A DNA stretch of 64,000 nucleotides, taken from NCBI GenBank assembly GCA_046086305.1, contig JBJSXI010000044.1, positions 1-64,000 on the forward strand, given 5' to 3'. Source of the stretch: UBA668 sp046086305. Its GTDB lineage: Bacteria; Actinomycetota; Acidimicrobiia; Acidimicrobiales; Ilumatobacteraceae. Positions 25,509-34,263 of this stretch are shown here, in pieces. Under the pieces are notes generated by a model. The model saw nothing but the letters and a program-made list of their open reading frames with translations, made no database searches and was not told where the DNA came from. Numbering within the stretch: the stretch's first letter is position 1; every line of letters starts with the position of its first letter. The translations under genes were made by a program, and so were the position numbers.

Positions 25509-26243
25509 TCAGTCCGGTCGAGTCGGTCGACCGATCTGGTCGCGATAGACGTCCATCATCACGTCGGGCCGGTCGCTGTACACGGCGTCGAGGCCCATGC
25601 GCAGACCGCGCTCGAGGATGTGCGGTTCCTGGAGGTCCCAGCCGAAGGCATGCACGCCGAAGCGGTGCACGAGGGCCACGAGACCGCCGGACCAGTCACT
25701 GTGATGCAGGTTCAGACCGTCGATGCCCTCGGCCGCTAGGCGCGCCGCACGACGTTCGATGCCCTCGCCGATACGACTCAGCCGGGTGCTGTCGACGAGA
25801 CGCACCCCTGAACCGCGCAGCGCGAGCAGCGTCTCGATGTCGGGGGCGCACAGCCAGGTCCGCTCGAGCGACCCTGGTGCGTGCTCGAGCAGGGTCCGTA
25901 CGACCTCGGGGCCAGCAGCGGGGTCCTTGAGGTCGAACGACAGATGACATGTCGAGCCGTGGGCTCGCACGACCTCGGCGAGGGTGGGGATGTGGGGTGG
26001 CAGGTCGTCACGCAGCACGTCGGCGAGGGCGCGGCGTCGACCCCAGCGGCGGGGAACGACGCCGTCGTGATCGAGCACGGCGACCCCGTCTGCCGTCAGC
26101 CAGACGTCACTCTCCAACCCCGTCGCCCCCAGCCGGACGGCCAGCGCGAAGGCCTCGAGGGTGTTCTCCGGGGCGTAGGCCCGGGCACCGCGATGGGCGA
26201 AGGCGATCGGCTCGTCGGCGAGCGAGGGGAGTCGCTGCTGCAC
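25509..26243 (-). CDS. Glycerophosphodiester phosphodiesterase (GDPD)
   Basis: This GDPD-family TIM barrel has 244 residues. The catalytic and metal motifs are AFAHRGARAYAPENT (His, Glu) and ESDVWLTADGVAVLDHD (Glu, Asp, His). It hydrolyses glycerophosphodiesters to glycerol 3-phosphate and an alcohol. No signal peptide is seen. The start is GTG 26243; the frame runs further upstream but would cross the tatB promoter and start. It converges with lepB, 4 bases apart. A second GDPD is at 49545-50294. Confidence 0.85.
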   Translation of the reverse strand: MQQRLPSLADEPIAFAHRGARAYAPENTLEAFALAVRLGATGLESDVWLTADGVAVLDHDGVVPRRWGRRRALADVLRDDLPPHIPTLAEVVRAHGSTCHLSFDLKDPAAGPEVVRTLLEHAPGSLERTWLCAPDIETLLALRGSGVRLVDSTRLSRIGEGIERRAARLAAEGIDGLNLHHSDWSGGLVALVHRFGVHAFGWDLQEPHILERGLRMGLDAVYSDRPDVMMDVYRDQIGRPTRPD

Positions 26244-26297
26244 GACACGATCCTTCCACGGCCGTGGCCCTGGGGACGGTGGAAGGCGGTGACCTCG

Positions 26298-26303
26298 TAG
26301 ACT
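26298..26303 (+). promoter_or_regulatory. -10 hexamer of the tat-helY run
   Basis: TAGACT lies 7 bases before the tatB GTG at 26311, with no Shine-Dalgarno sequence. Confidence 0.55.
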
Positions 26304-26310
26304 CGCCGAC

Positions 26311-26781
26311 GTGTTCAACCTGAAGGGCAGCGAAGTCGTCTTCCTGCTCCTCATCGCTCTGGTCGTGCTCGGACCCGAGAAGCTTCCCGATGCGATCCGC
26401 CGGTTCGGCTCGGCCTACGCCCAGTTCCGCCGCATGGCGAGCGGATTCCAAGGTGAGCTCCGCTCGGCCCTCGACGAACCACTCCGCGAACTCCGCGGCA
26501 CGGCCGACGCCGTCCGCCAGGCGGCGCGGCTCGACGATGCGCCGGCCGCGAGCGCACCCTCGGCCCCCGAGCGTGTGCCGGATCGCACACCGGCCCCCCG
26601 ACCTGACTCGGCGCTCAACTTCGGAGCGGCCAACCCCCGACGCGCTGAACGCGTCGCTCGTCGGAACGACTCGCCGTCCGAACCGACCGACGCGCTCAAC
26701 GGCGACATGGACCCCTCAGCGGTCGACGAGTCCCCAGATGCAGGTGACGACGAGCGCGACGATCGAGACGCCACCACATGA
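26311..26781 (+). CDS. tatB: Twin-arginine translocase TatA/TatB-family subunit
   Basis: This 156-residue protein has one N-terminal membrane helix (about 8-21), the GPEKLP hinge at its end, an amphipathic helix (DAIRRFGSAYAQFRRM), and a long Pro/Asp-rich disordered tail. Hinge and length favour TatB over TatA. It would work with TatC (next gene, ATGA overlap) to export folded proteins. No second TatA-like gene is in the window. GTG 26311 is chosen from the -10 spacing. Confidence 0.88.
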   Translation: MFNLKGSEVVFLLLIALVVLGPEKLPDAIRRFGSAYAQFRRMASGFQGELRSALDEPLRELRGTADAVRQAARLDDAPAASAPSAPERVPDRTPAPRPDSALNFGAANPRRAERVARRNDSPSEPTDALNGDMDPSAVDESPDAGDDERDDRDATT

Positions 26782-27551
26782 GCGACGACACCACGGTCAC
26801 GAGCGGTGGCCACATGACGCTCGTCGAGCACCTCGCCGAGCTGCGGACACGGATCATCCGGTCGGTCCTCGCGATCGCCCTCGGACTCATCGCCATCCTT
26901 GCGCTGTACGACCATGTGCTCGCCTTCATGCTCGCCCCGTACGAGCGACTCTGTGAGCAGGATCCGACCCTCACGTGTGAGGTGCAATTCATCGGTCCAC
27001 TCGAGGGATTCACGACACGTCTCAGCATCAGCACCTACGGCGGCATCATCGTCGCCATGCCGGTGATCCTGTGGCAGATCTGGCGCTTCATCGTGCCTGC
27101 GCTCCACGCCAAGGAGAAGCGGTATGCGATTCCGTTCATCGTGTCGTCGATCGTGCTGTTCCTCCTCGGCGGCCTCGTCGCCTACCTGACACTCACCCCC
27201 GCCCTCGACTTCCTCATCTCGTGGGCGGGTGAGGATGTACGGGCGAACTTCCAGGTGAGCAAGTACGTGAGCCTGTTCGGTCTGATGGTTGCCGCGTTCG
27301 GCGTCACGTTCCTCTTTCCCGTACTGCTCGTGTTCCTCCAGCTCGTCGGCGTCGTCACCCCGCAGACGCTCGCCAAGCAGTGGCGTTACGCCGTGGTCAT
27401 CGTGTTCCTCGTCGCCGCAGTGGTCACCCCGAGCGGTGATCCCTACTCGATGATGGCGATGGCACTGCCGATGATGATCTTCTACCTCGCGAGTGTGGTC
27501 ATCGGGCTGGTCGCCCAGCGTCGCCGGCGTGCTCGTGAGGCTGCAGGCTGA
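26778..27551 (+). CDS. tatC: Sec-independent translocase subunit TatC
   Basis: This 257-residue polytopic protein has six predicted membrane helices. The N terminus carries MTLVEHLAELRTRI, and conserved loops include FIGPLEGFTTRLSIS and the periplasmic ALDFLISWAG segment. TatC recognises twin-arginine signal peptides. The stop lies 4 bases before helY, as in mycobacteria where tatA-tatC-helY are also adjacent. Confidence 0.96.
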   Translation: MSDDTTVTSGGHMTLVEHLAELRTRIIRSVLAIALGLIAILALYDHVLAFMLAPYERLCEQDPTLTCEVQFIGPLEGFTTRLSISTYGGIIVAMPVILWQIWRFIVPALHAKEKRYAIPFIVSSIVLFLLGGLVAYLTLTPALDFLISWAGEDVRANFQVSKYVSLFGLMVAAFGVTFLFPVLLVFLQLVGVVTPQTLAKQWRYAVVIVFLVAAVVTPSGDPYSMMAMALPMMIFYLASVVIGLVAQRRRRAREAAG

Positions 27552-27555
27552 CGAC

Positions 27556-30141
27556 GTGCGGACCGATCGGGATGCGCTGACGGCATCGTTCGCCTTCGAT
27601 CTCGACGACTTCCAGATCCGAGCACTCGACGCGCTCGACGACGGTGAGTCGGTGCTCGTCGCTGCACCCACCGGGAGCGGCAAGACGGCGGTGGCCGAGT
27701 ACGCAATTCGAGCCACGCTCGCCGATGGCCGGAGGTCGTTCTACACGACACCCGTCAAAGCTCTGTCGAACCAGAAGTACCGTGACCTGTGCGACGACCT
27801 GGGTGCTGGACGTGTGGGTCTGCTCACGGGCGACACCTCGGTGAACGGTGAGGCCGAGGTCGTCGTGATGACCACCGAGGTCCTGCGCAACATGATCTAC
27901 GCCAACTCGCCGGCGCTGCGGCGACTCGGACTCGTCGTGCTCGACGAGGTCCACTTCCTGCAGGACGCCTACCGGGGCCCCGTGTGGGAGGAGGTCATCG
28001 TCCACCTGCCGGCGGCGATCAGGTTGGTGTGCCTCTCGGCGACGGTCAGCAATGCGAGCGAGGTCGCCGAATGGATCACCACGGTCCGCGGCCCGACCCG
28101 ATCAGTGGTCGAAGAGCGCCGGCCGGTCCGTCTCGAGAACCACTATCTCGTGGGCGATGCGACCAACGATCGGCTCCAGCTCCTGCCGACGCTCGTTGCA
28201 GGTCGACCGAATTCCGACGCGCGTCGACTCGATGACGAGGGAAGTCGCCATGCCAGGCGCGGACAGCGCCACGCCCGCAGACGACTCTTCACGCCATCGC
28301 GAATCGACGTCATCGACCTGCTCGCAGAGCGCGGGATGCTGCCCGCCATCTACTTCATCTTCAGCCGCAACCAGTGCGACGAGGCCGCTCGCAGTTGCCT
28401 GTCGGCGGGAATCCGGCTCACCACTGGCGACGAACGCGACCGCATCGCCGCGATCTGCGACGAACGCCTCGGCGGCCTCTCCGATGCCGACCTCGCCGTC
28501 CTCGGTTACGGACAGTTCATGGCCCAGCTCGACGCCGGGATCGCGACCCACCATGCGGGCATGATCCCGCCCTTCAAAGAAGTGGTCGAGGTGTGCTTCG
28601 TCGAGGGGCTCGTGAAGGTGGTCTTCGCGACCGAGACCCTCGCGGTCGGCATCAACATGCCGGCGAAGTGTGTCGTGATCGAGAAGCTCACCAAGTTCAC
28701 CGGCGACCACCACACGCAGCTCACACCGGCCGAGTACACCCAGCTCACCGGTCGCGCGGGTCGTCGGGGGCTCGACGACCACGGCAACGCCGTCGTCCTG
28801 TGGACACCGTGGGTCGGATTCGACCAGGTGGCCGTTCTCGCAGCGAGTCGATCGTTCCACCTGCGCTCTGCCTTCCGGCCCACGTACAACATGGCGGCCA
28901 ATCTCGTGCGGACTTGCACCAGTGAGCGGGCTCATCACCTGTTGAACCTCTCCTTCGCCCAATTCCAGGCCGACCGCGACGTCGTGCGCCTCGAGGCCCG
29001 CCTCGACAACCGGCGCCAGCGCCACAGCGAACTCCTCGAGATGGCCCACAGCCCGTTCGGCGATCTCGACGACTTCCGCAGACGATCGGCGAGCACAACG
29101 CCATCGCGTGACGACCCGGTGGAGACGGCACTCGGGGCACTCCGACCCGGCGACATCATCCACGCGCGCAAGGGTCGGTTCGCTGGACGGGTCGTGGTGC
29201 TCAGCACGGCAAGCCGGAAGGGGGGCGTGAAGCTCAGCGCCGTGACACCGGCCCGCGACCTGGTCCAACTGTCGGTCGTCGATTTCGACGAGATTCCCGA
29301 CGTCGTCGGCCATGTCGAACTTCCCACTGGCTATTCCCCACACGTTCCCGAGTACCGCCGCGAGGTCGTCCGACGTCTCGAGCGCGCCGTGATCTCGCCC
29401 CGACCGCATCTCGAGCGGGGGAGTGATCGACTCCCCCCGACCCACCCGGTCGAGGACGACCCAGACCTCGACGAGCGACTCAAGGCTGCCTCACGAGCCG
29501 AGCGGGTGGCAGCCGAGATCGCCGACCTCGAATCCCGCATCGAGGGTCGAGGCCGATCCGTGGCCCGCGACTTCGATCGAGTGCTCTCGGTGCTCGAGTC
29601 ATGGGGCTACGTCTCCGACTGGTCGCTCACCACATCGGGCCGCGTTCTCGTGCGTGTCTTCCACGAGTCGGATCTGCTCGTTGCGGAGTGTCTCGTGCGT
29701 GGTCTGCTCGACGACCTCGACGCCCCGGCCCTCGCGGGACTCGTGAGTACCTTCGTCTACGAGCACCGCTCACCCGAACCGCCCCCCGCACCGGTGTTCC
29801 CGTCACCGCTGGTGCGACGGAGATGGCGCGACGTGCTGCGCACGAGCGACGAACTCCATCGCCTCGAGATCGATGCCGGACTCGCCGAGCATCGCAGTCC
29901 CGACCCGGGCTTCATCGACGTCGCCGCTGCATGGGCGGCAGGGGATGACTTCGCCGACGTCGTCGACGCCGCCGAGCTCTCCGGTGGTGACTTCGTGCGC
30001 ACCATCCGCCAACTCGTCGACCTGCTGCGTCAGATCGCGCTCGTTGCACCATCGTCCTCGACACGTGACGCCGCACGAGCGGCGTCCGACGGATTGTTCC
30101 GTGGGATCATCGCTGCGTCGGCGGAACCGGGGGAGACGTGA
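27556..30141 (+). CDS. helY: Ski2/Mtr4-like DEVH-box RNA helicase HelY
   Basis: This 861-residue superfamily 2 helicase carries Walker A APTGSGKT (37-44), DEVH (130-133), LSATVSN and motif VI QLTGRAGRRG. The C-terminal half has the KOW-like insertion region (IHARKGRFAGRVVVL) and the DSHCT-type domain of Ski2/Mtr4 proteins. An RNA-processing or degradation role is inferred. GTG 27556, 4 bases after tatC, is chosen; GTGs at 27535 and 27529 are alternatives. The gene overlaps the next in GTGA. Confidence 0.92.
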   Translation: MRTDRDALTASFAFDLDDFQIRALDALDDGESVLVAAPTGSGKTAVAEYAIRATLADGRRSFYTTPVKALSNQKYRDLCDDLGAGRVGLLTGDTSVNGEAEVVVMTTEVLRNMIYANSPALRRLGLVVLDEVHFLQDAYRGPVWEEVIVHLPAAIRLVCLSATVSNASEVAEWITTVRGPTRSVVEERRPVRLENHYLVGDATNDRLQLLPTLVAGRPNSDARRLDDEGSRHARRGQRHARRRLFTPSRIDVIDLLAERGMLPAIYFIFSRNQCDEAARSCLSAGIRLTTGDERDRIAAICDERLGGLSDADLAVLGYGQFMAQLDAGIATHHAGMIPPFKEVVEVCFVEGLVKVVFATETLAVGINMPAKCVVIEKLTKFTGDHHTQLTPAEYTQLTGRAGRRGLDDHGNAVVLWTPWVGFDQVAVLAASRSFHLRSAFRPTYNMAANLVRTCTSERAHHLLNLSFAQFQADRDVVRLEARLDNRRQRHSELLEMAHSPFGDLDDFRRRSASTTPSRDDPVETALGALRPGDIIHARKGRFAGRVVVLSTASRKGGVKLSAVTPARDLVQLSVVDFDEIPDVVGHVELPTGYSPHVPEYRREVVRRLERAVISPRPHLERGSDRLPPTHPVEDDPDLDERLKAASRAERVAAEIADLESRIEGRGRSVARDFDRVLSVLESWGYVSDWSLTTSGRVLVRVFHESDLLVAECLVRGLLDDLDAPALAGLVSTFVYEHRSPEPPPAPVFPSPLVRRRWRDVLRTSDELHRLEIDAGLAEHRSPDPGFIDVAAAWAAGDDFADVVDAAELSGGDFVRTIRQLVDLLRQIALVAPSSSTRDAARAASDGLFRGIIAASAEPGET

Positions 30142-30746
30142 GTATCCGACGCGGGAGTGAATGGGGGACCGTTGTCGTCCTACCGGACGAGGTCACCGTT
30201 GTGACCTCCGATGCCGAGCTGGCGCAGCTCTGTGCCGCCGGCACGGAATCTCAGCGGCCCATCGCGCTTGCCGGTGGCGACCTCGCGCGAACGATGGGGG
30301 GTGGCACCCCGGGCCGTATCCACCGCGGTGCCAGTGTCGTGCGCGCAGCGGTCGACATCGTCGAGGTGACATCGGAGGGGCGATCGTCGGTCTTCGTCGC
30401 CCACCTCGTCGCCCGGCGACGCTCGTGGCGGGGGCCCGTCGCATTCGCGATGAACGCCCAATTCATCGGACGGCACGACGTCGCGCCACGCGGCCACCCC
30501 GGTGACGCCCGGATCGAAGTGCTCCAGGTGGCCCCCACGATGCCGTGGCGGGCCCGTGTGGCCGCACGCCGTCGAGCGATCACCGGTACACACCTCCCGC
30601 ATCCCGACCTGACGGTCTCATCGGTCACTCGGACGCGTCTGTCGTTCGATCGTCCGCTGCGCGTCTATCTCGACGGAGTGTTCTGGATGTCGACGACCCA
30701 GATCGACCTCACCGTCCGCCCCGCGGCCGTCGAGGTCCTCGTCTGA
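30138..30746 (+). CDS. Lone C-terminal lipid-kinase-like (YegS/DAGK) domain protein
   Basis: This 202-residue protein starts at GTG 30138, overlapping helY. Residues about 85-130 read MNAQFIGRHDVAPRGHPGDARIEVLQV in part, the conserved C-terminal beta-sandwich signature of diacylglycerol/sphingosine-kinase-like enzymes (usual form N-G-x-x-x-G-G-G-x-x-x-A-P-x-A). The N-terminal nucleotide-binding kinase domain with its GGDGT motif is absent, so catalysis is not expected. The start is consistent with coupling, so it is not simply truncated. Function unknown; similarity is by motif only. Confidence 0.65.
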   Translation: MSIRRGSEWGTVVVLPDEVTVVTSDAELAQLCAAGTESQRPIALAGGDLARTMGGGTPGRIHRGASVVRAAVDIVEVTSEGRSSVFVAHLVARRRSWRGPVAFAMNAQFIGRHDVAPRGHPGDARIEVLQVAPTMPWRARVAARRRAITGTHLPHPDLTVSSVTRTRLSFDRPLRVYLDGVFWMSTTQIDLTVRPAAVEVLV

Positions 30747-30763
30747 GGTGGCCACCCGGCCAC

Positions 30764-30769
30764 TAGGGT
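30764..30769 (+). promoter_or_regulatory. -10 hexamer with ribosome binding site ahead of the M20 amidohydrolase
   Basis: TAGGGT at 30764-30769 is followed by AGGAGG at 30777-30782, 5 bases before GTG 30788. Unlike most heads in this window, this start has a clear Shine-Dalgarno site and a short leader. Confidence 0.5.
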
Positions 30770-30787
30770 CGGGCGTAGGAGGTTCCG

Positions 30788-32020
30788 GTGATCGACGTCG
30801 AACAGGCGAAACAGCAGGTCTGCGACCGGGTCGACGAACTCGCCGACCGTCTTGTCGATGCGAGCCGCCAGATCCACGCTCGACCTGAGTTGAACTACGA
30901 GGAGCACTTCGCCCACGGACTGCTCACCGACCTGCTCGACGAGCTCAGCGGAGCGGGTGAACTCGTCGTCGAACGACAGGCATTCGGACTCGAGACAGCC
31001 TTCGACGCCACTGTTGCCTCGACTTCTCACCTCGGCGGCCCGACTGTTGCGGTGCTGTGCGAGTACGACGCACTCCCAGGGATCGGCCATGCGTGCGGCC
31101 ACAACGTGATCGCTGCAGCGGGACTCGGCGCCGGACTCGCGGCTGCGATCGTGGCCGAATCGCTCGGCGGCCGTCTGCGGATCATGGGCACGCCGGCCGA
31201 GGAAGGCGGCGGAGGAAAGGTCCGCATGGCGCGACGCGGCGCGTTCGACGGCGTCGATGCGGCGATGATGGTCCATCCGGCCGACGCGGATCTGTTGAAG
31301 ATGGACTGCCTCGCGATCCAGGGTCTCGAGGTCAACTTCGCCGGACGAGCCGCGCACGCCGCCGCGGCACCCTGGGAGGGTCGCAATGCGCTCGATGCCG
31401 CAGTCCTCGGCTACATGAACGTCGCAGCGTTGCGTCAGCACATCCGAGCCGACGAGCGCATCCACGGCGTCTTCACCAAGGGGGGCGACAAGCCGAACAT
31501 CGTGCCGGCGACCGCGGCGATGGATTGGTACGTGCGGTCGGCCACTGTGGACTCACTCCAGACACTGAAGCGGCGCGTGCTCTCGTGCCTCGAGGGTGCC
31601 GCCCTCGCGTGTGGCTGCACGATGCACCACGAGTGGATCGACAATGTCTATGCCGAGATGATCGACAACGCGCCCCTCGTCGGCACCTATGTGGCCAACG
31701 CAGCCCGCCTCGGACGGACGGTCGTCGACCCCCGCTCGGCGGGTCGGTCGGTGATGGGCAGCACCGACATGGGCAACATCAGCCATCTGGTGCCGTCGAT
31801 CCACCCGATGATCAAGGTGGCCCCCGACGGGGTCCCGATCCACAGCGTCGACTTCGCCGAACACGCCGGGGGCCCTGCCGGCGACCGAGCGGTCATCGAT
31901 GGGGCCAAGGCCATGGCCATGACCGTCGTCGATCTGTGGGCCTCGGCCGACCTGAGGGCCCGGATCAGTGCCGAATTCGCCGCCCGGCCCATCGGCGTCG
32001 ACGTACTCGCCGGGCCCTGA
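30788..32020 (+). CDS. M20-family amidohydrolase (AbgB/carboxypeptidase-like)
   Basis: This 410-residue metallopeptidase-fold hydrolase has CEYDALPGIGHACGHN, GTPAEEGGGGK and MVHPAD as metal/catalytic motifs, and a dimerisation domain with AGRAAHAAAAPWEGRNA. The motifs fit the M20D branch, which includes aminobenzoyl-glutamate hydrolase AbgB, amidohydrolases of N-acyl amino acids and IAA-amino-acid hydrolases. Substrate unknown. It is preceded by its own promoter and ribosome binding site. Confidence 0.85.
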   Translation: MIDVEQAKQQVCDRVDELADRLVDASRQIHARPELNYEEHFAHGLLTDLLDELSGAGELVVERQAFGLETAFDATVASTSHLGGPTVAVLCEYDALPGIGHACGHNVIAAAGLGAGLAAAIVAESLGGRLRIMGTPAEEGGGGKVRMARRGAFDGVDAAMMVHPADADLLKMDCLAIQGLEVNFAGRAAHAAAAPWEGRNALDAAVLGYMNVAALRQHIRADERIHGVFTKGGDKPNIVPATAAMDWYVRSATVDSLQTLKRRVLSCLEGAALACGCTMHHEWIDNVYAEMIDNAPLVGTYVANAARLGRTVVDPRSAGRSVMGSTDMGNISHLVPSIHPMIKVAPDGVPIHSVDFAEHAGGPAGDRAVIDGAKAMAMTVVDLWASADLRARISAEFAARPIGVDVLAGP

Positions 32021-32072
32021 GGGGCTCCTGAGAGGGCTCCGGGCGATCCCCTGACGCAGCGGGCCCGCCCCG

Positions 32073-32078
32073 TAGGAT
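32073..32078 (+). promoter_or_regulatory. -10 hexamer of the tandem ThyX-like gene
   Basis: TAGGAT lies 8 bases before GTG 32087, with no Shine-Dalgarno sequence. Confidence 0.5.
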
Positions 32079-32086
32079 GACCCTTC

Positions 32087-33688
32087 GTGACGGTCTACGT
32101 CCCCGAGGAGTTCACCGCCACCGAGCAGGACGTCCTTCGTCGATACTTCACCAATCTCGACGGTCCGGTGTTCGCCCTGGTGAACCTGCCCGAGGTGGTC
32201 AAGGGTGCGCTGTTCGCCCGCTACAGCCGCAGTCCCAAGAGCCTCCGTCGGCTCTTCCTCGACGAGTTCGTCGGCGATCTCGACATCAGCGGTGACGCAA
32301 CGGTCGATGCAACAGTTGGCCTCGATCGAGCCGAGGAACTCTACGAGAAGGTGTTCTTCGAATATGGCGACGACTCGGTCGCCCAGCTCGGCGGCGTGCA
32401 TCTGGCCTGCGAGCAGGCGAGCAACATCCTCACCAAGGTGCTCGAGTGGGGTCGGCTGATGAGCTATCTCGAGCAGAGCACGCGCTACATCAGCTACGAC
32501 GCGCGTCTCGGTGGTCGGTATCGCTTCCACCGTGATCCAGCGATCCTGTCGAGTCGGTTCGGTACGCGGTACGTCGGCGACATGGACCGGATGTTCGACA
32601 GCTACAGCCTGCTGCTCACGCGGGTCACCGACCATGTCAGGGCAACGATCCCGCGCGATCCGAACGACAGCGACTTCGTCTATCGCACCGCCACTCGCGC
32701 CAAAGCGCTCGACGCGGTCCGAGGCGTGCTGCCCGCAGCCGCGTTGAGCAACGTCGGCATCTACGGATCGGGTCAGGCCTTCGAGGCGCTGCTGGTGCGC
32801 ATGCGCGCCCATCCGCTGCCCGAGGCTCGGGCCTACGCCGATCTGATGCTCACCGAGTTGCGCAAGGTGATCCCCAGTTTCCTGCGTCGTGTCGACCTGC
32901 CAGAGCGTGGTGGACGATGGACTCATTACCTGGAGTCGACTCGAACACACACTGCCGAGCTGGTGTCGTCGTTGTTCGCCTCGGCTCCGGTCGAGCGGGC
33001 CGCAGCAGTCGAGCTCGTCGATTTCGATCCTGACGCCGAGGACAAGCTGCTCGCAGCGATCTGCTACTCGCACACCGACCTCCCTGAGCGGCAGGTGCTC
33101 GAGCGGGTGCGCAGCCTCGGGCCGACCGAACGGCTCGCGCTCCTTCGCGCCTACGTCGGTGAGCGTGAGAATCGCCGCCACCGGCCCGGACGGGCCTTCG
33201 AGCGGATCGACTATCGATTCGACGTGCTGAGTGACTACGGCGCGTTCCGTGACCTTCAACGCCACCGGATGCTGACGATCGAGTGGCAGCGGCTCACGCC
33301 GAACCACGGATATGTCCGACCCGAGCTCGTCGAGGAAGCGGGGATGTCGGACGTGTTCGACGAGGCGATGGCTCGGTCGGCGTCGCTGTACGACGCACTC
33401 CACCACGAGTTCCCCGAGCAGGCCCAGTACGCGGTCAGCATGGCCTATCGGATGCGCTACTCGATGCAGTTCAATGCGCGAGAAGCGGTCCACCTGCTCG
33501 AACTGCGATCCTCGCCACAGGGGCACCCTTCCTATCGGCGCATCGTGCTCGAGATGCACCGGCTGATCGACGAGCAGGCTGGCCACCGAGCGGTCGCCGG
33601 TGCCATGTCGCACCTGACGACTGCAGCCCCGGAACTCGAGCGTCTGGCTGCCGAGCGGCGCGCCGAGGCCCGTCGGGGAACCACCTGA
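32087..33688 (+). CDS. Tandem ThyX-like protein (FAD-dependent thymidylate synthase family)
   Basis: This 533-residue protein reads as two ThyX-like domains. Residues about 90-270 align by eye with ThyX: DDSVAQLGGVHLACEQ (ThyX HFSVLEHASVSF), then EWGRLMSYLEQSTRY at the RHR-xx-S-xxx-xS-xRY signature. Here Ser126, Ser131, Arg133 and Tyr134 are kept but the first Arg-His pair is Trp121-Gly122. Residues about 385-500 align again and keep Arg392-His393-Arg394 but lose the Ser and SxRY part. Each half keeps a C-terminal arginine region (LLVRMRA and HLLELRSS). Usual ThyX proteins have 220-250 residues and work as homotetramers. Thymidylate synthesis is possible through composite sites, but a different nucleotide reaction is equally open. 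Confidence 0.75.
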   Translation: MTVYVPEEFTATEQDVLRRYFTNLDGPVFALVNLPEVVKGALFARYSRSPKSLRRLFLDEFVGDLDISGDATVDATVGLDRAEELYEKVFFEYGDDSVAQLGGVHLACEQASNILTKVLEWGRLMSYLEQSTRYISYDARLGGRYRFHRDPAILSSRFGTRYVGDMDRMFDSYSLLLTRVTDHVRATIPRDPNDSDFVYRTATRAKALDAVRGVLPAAALSNVGIYGSGQAFEALLVRMRAHPLPEARAYADLMLTELRKVIPSFLRRVDLPERGGRWTHYLESTRTHTAELVSSLFASAPVERAAAVELVDFDPDAEDKLLAAICYSHTDLPERQVLERVRSLGPTERLALLRAYVGERENRRHRPGRAFERIDYRFDVLSDYGAFRDLQRHRMLTIEWQRLTPNHGYVRPELVEEAGMSDVFDEAMARSASLYDALHHEFPEQAQYAVSMAYRMRYSMQFNAREAVHLLELRSSPQGHPSYRRIVLEMHRLIDEQAGHRAVAGAMSHLTTAAPELERLAAERRAEARRGTT

Positions 33689-33798
33689 TCGGTGTGCCCA
33701 TGGGCCATCTCCGAGGTCCGTTTCGTCGACTCTCGGAGGTAGCCTCCCCGCCACTCGCGTAGGACCCCGACTCACGACGGCGAGGTGACGAGGAAACA

Positions 33799-34263
33799 AT
33801 GGCTGCAGACGACGAGGATCTCGAAGCGGAAGACTTCGACGAGGGTGAAGAGGTCGAGGACGACGTCGAAGACGTACTCGATGTCGACGATCTCGACGAG
33901 GAGGAGCTCGAGGAAGACCTCGACGAAGAGTTCGAGGCCGACGACGAGTTCGAGGACGAGGAAACCGAGGAGGAAGAGGGCGGTGCGCCGCGTCGTGCCG
34001 TCACCGACGAGGACGACGACGACGAGGAGATGCTTGCGCCCGACGATGTCGAGGCCGACCTCGACACCATCCTCAAGGACCGTCTCGAGGCACCCGACGA
34101 GGAAGCCGACGAAGAGGCCGAGCCCGAGGACCGCTCGGATCCGGGGGATCGGCTACAGCCCAAGCGAGCCGATGAGAAGCTGTGCCCGAGTTGCTTCCTG
34201 CTCGTCCGCCAGAACGCGCCCGGCTGTCCCGTAGCCGACGACGAGTGCCCGCTGTTCACATGA
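33799..34263 (+). CDS. Very acidic protein with C-terminal four-cysteine ribbon
   Basis: This 154-residue protein has about 120 N-terminal residues made largely of Asp and Glu, then a short ribbon with Cys129, Cys132, Cys143 and Cys150 (CPSCF, GCP and ECPLF) likely to bind zinc. It recalls the small actinobacterial DUF4193-type proteins that also end in CxxCF, but the acidic stretch is far longer. The start is ATG 33799 after a purine-rich AGGAA. The stop overlaps the next ATG. An RNA-polymerase- or DNA-mimic-like role can be imagined from charge but nothing shows it. Confidence 0.7.
   Translation: MAADDEDLEAEDFDEGEEVEDDVEDVLDVDDLDEEELEEDLDEEFEADDEFEDEETEEEEGGAPRRAVTDEDDDDEEMLAPDDVEADLDTILKDRLEAPDEEADEEAEPEDRSDPGDRLQPKRADEKLCPSCFLLVRQNAPGCPVADDECPLFT

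Noticed and set aside
31553..33799. 748-residue minus-strand frame opposite the M20 and ThyX-like genes
   Set aside because: Shadow; spans two genes with clear motifs.
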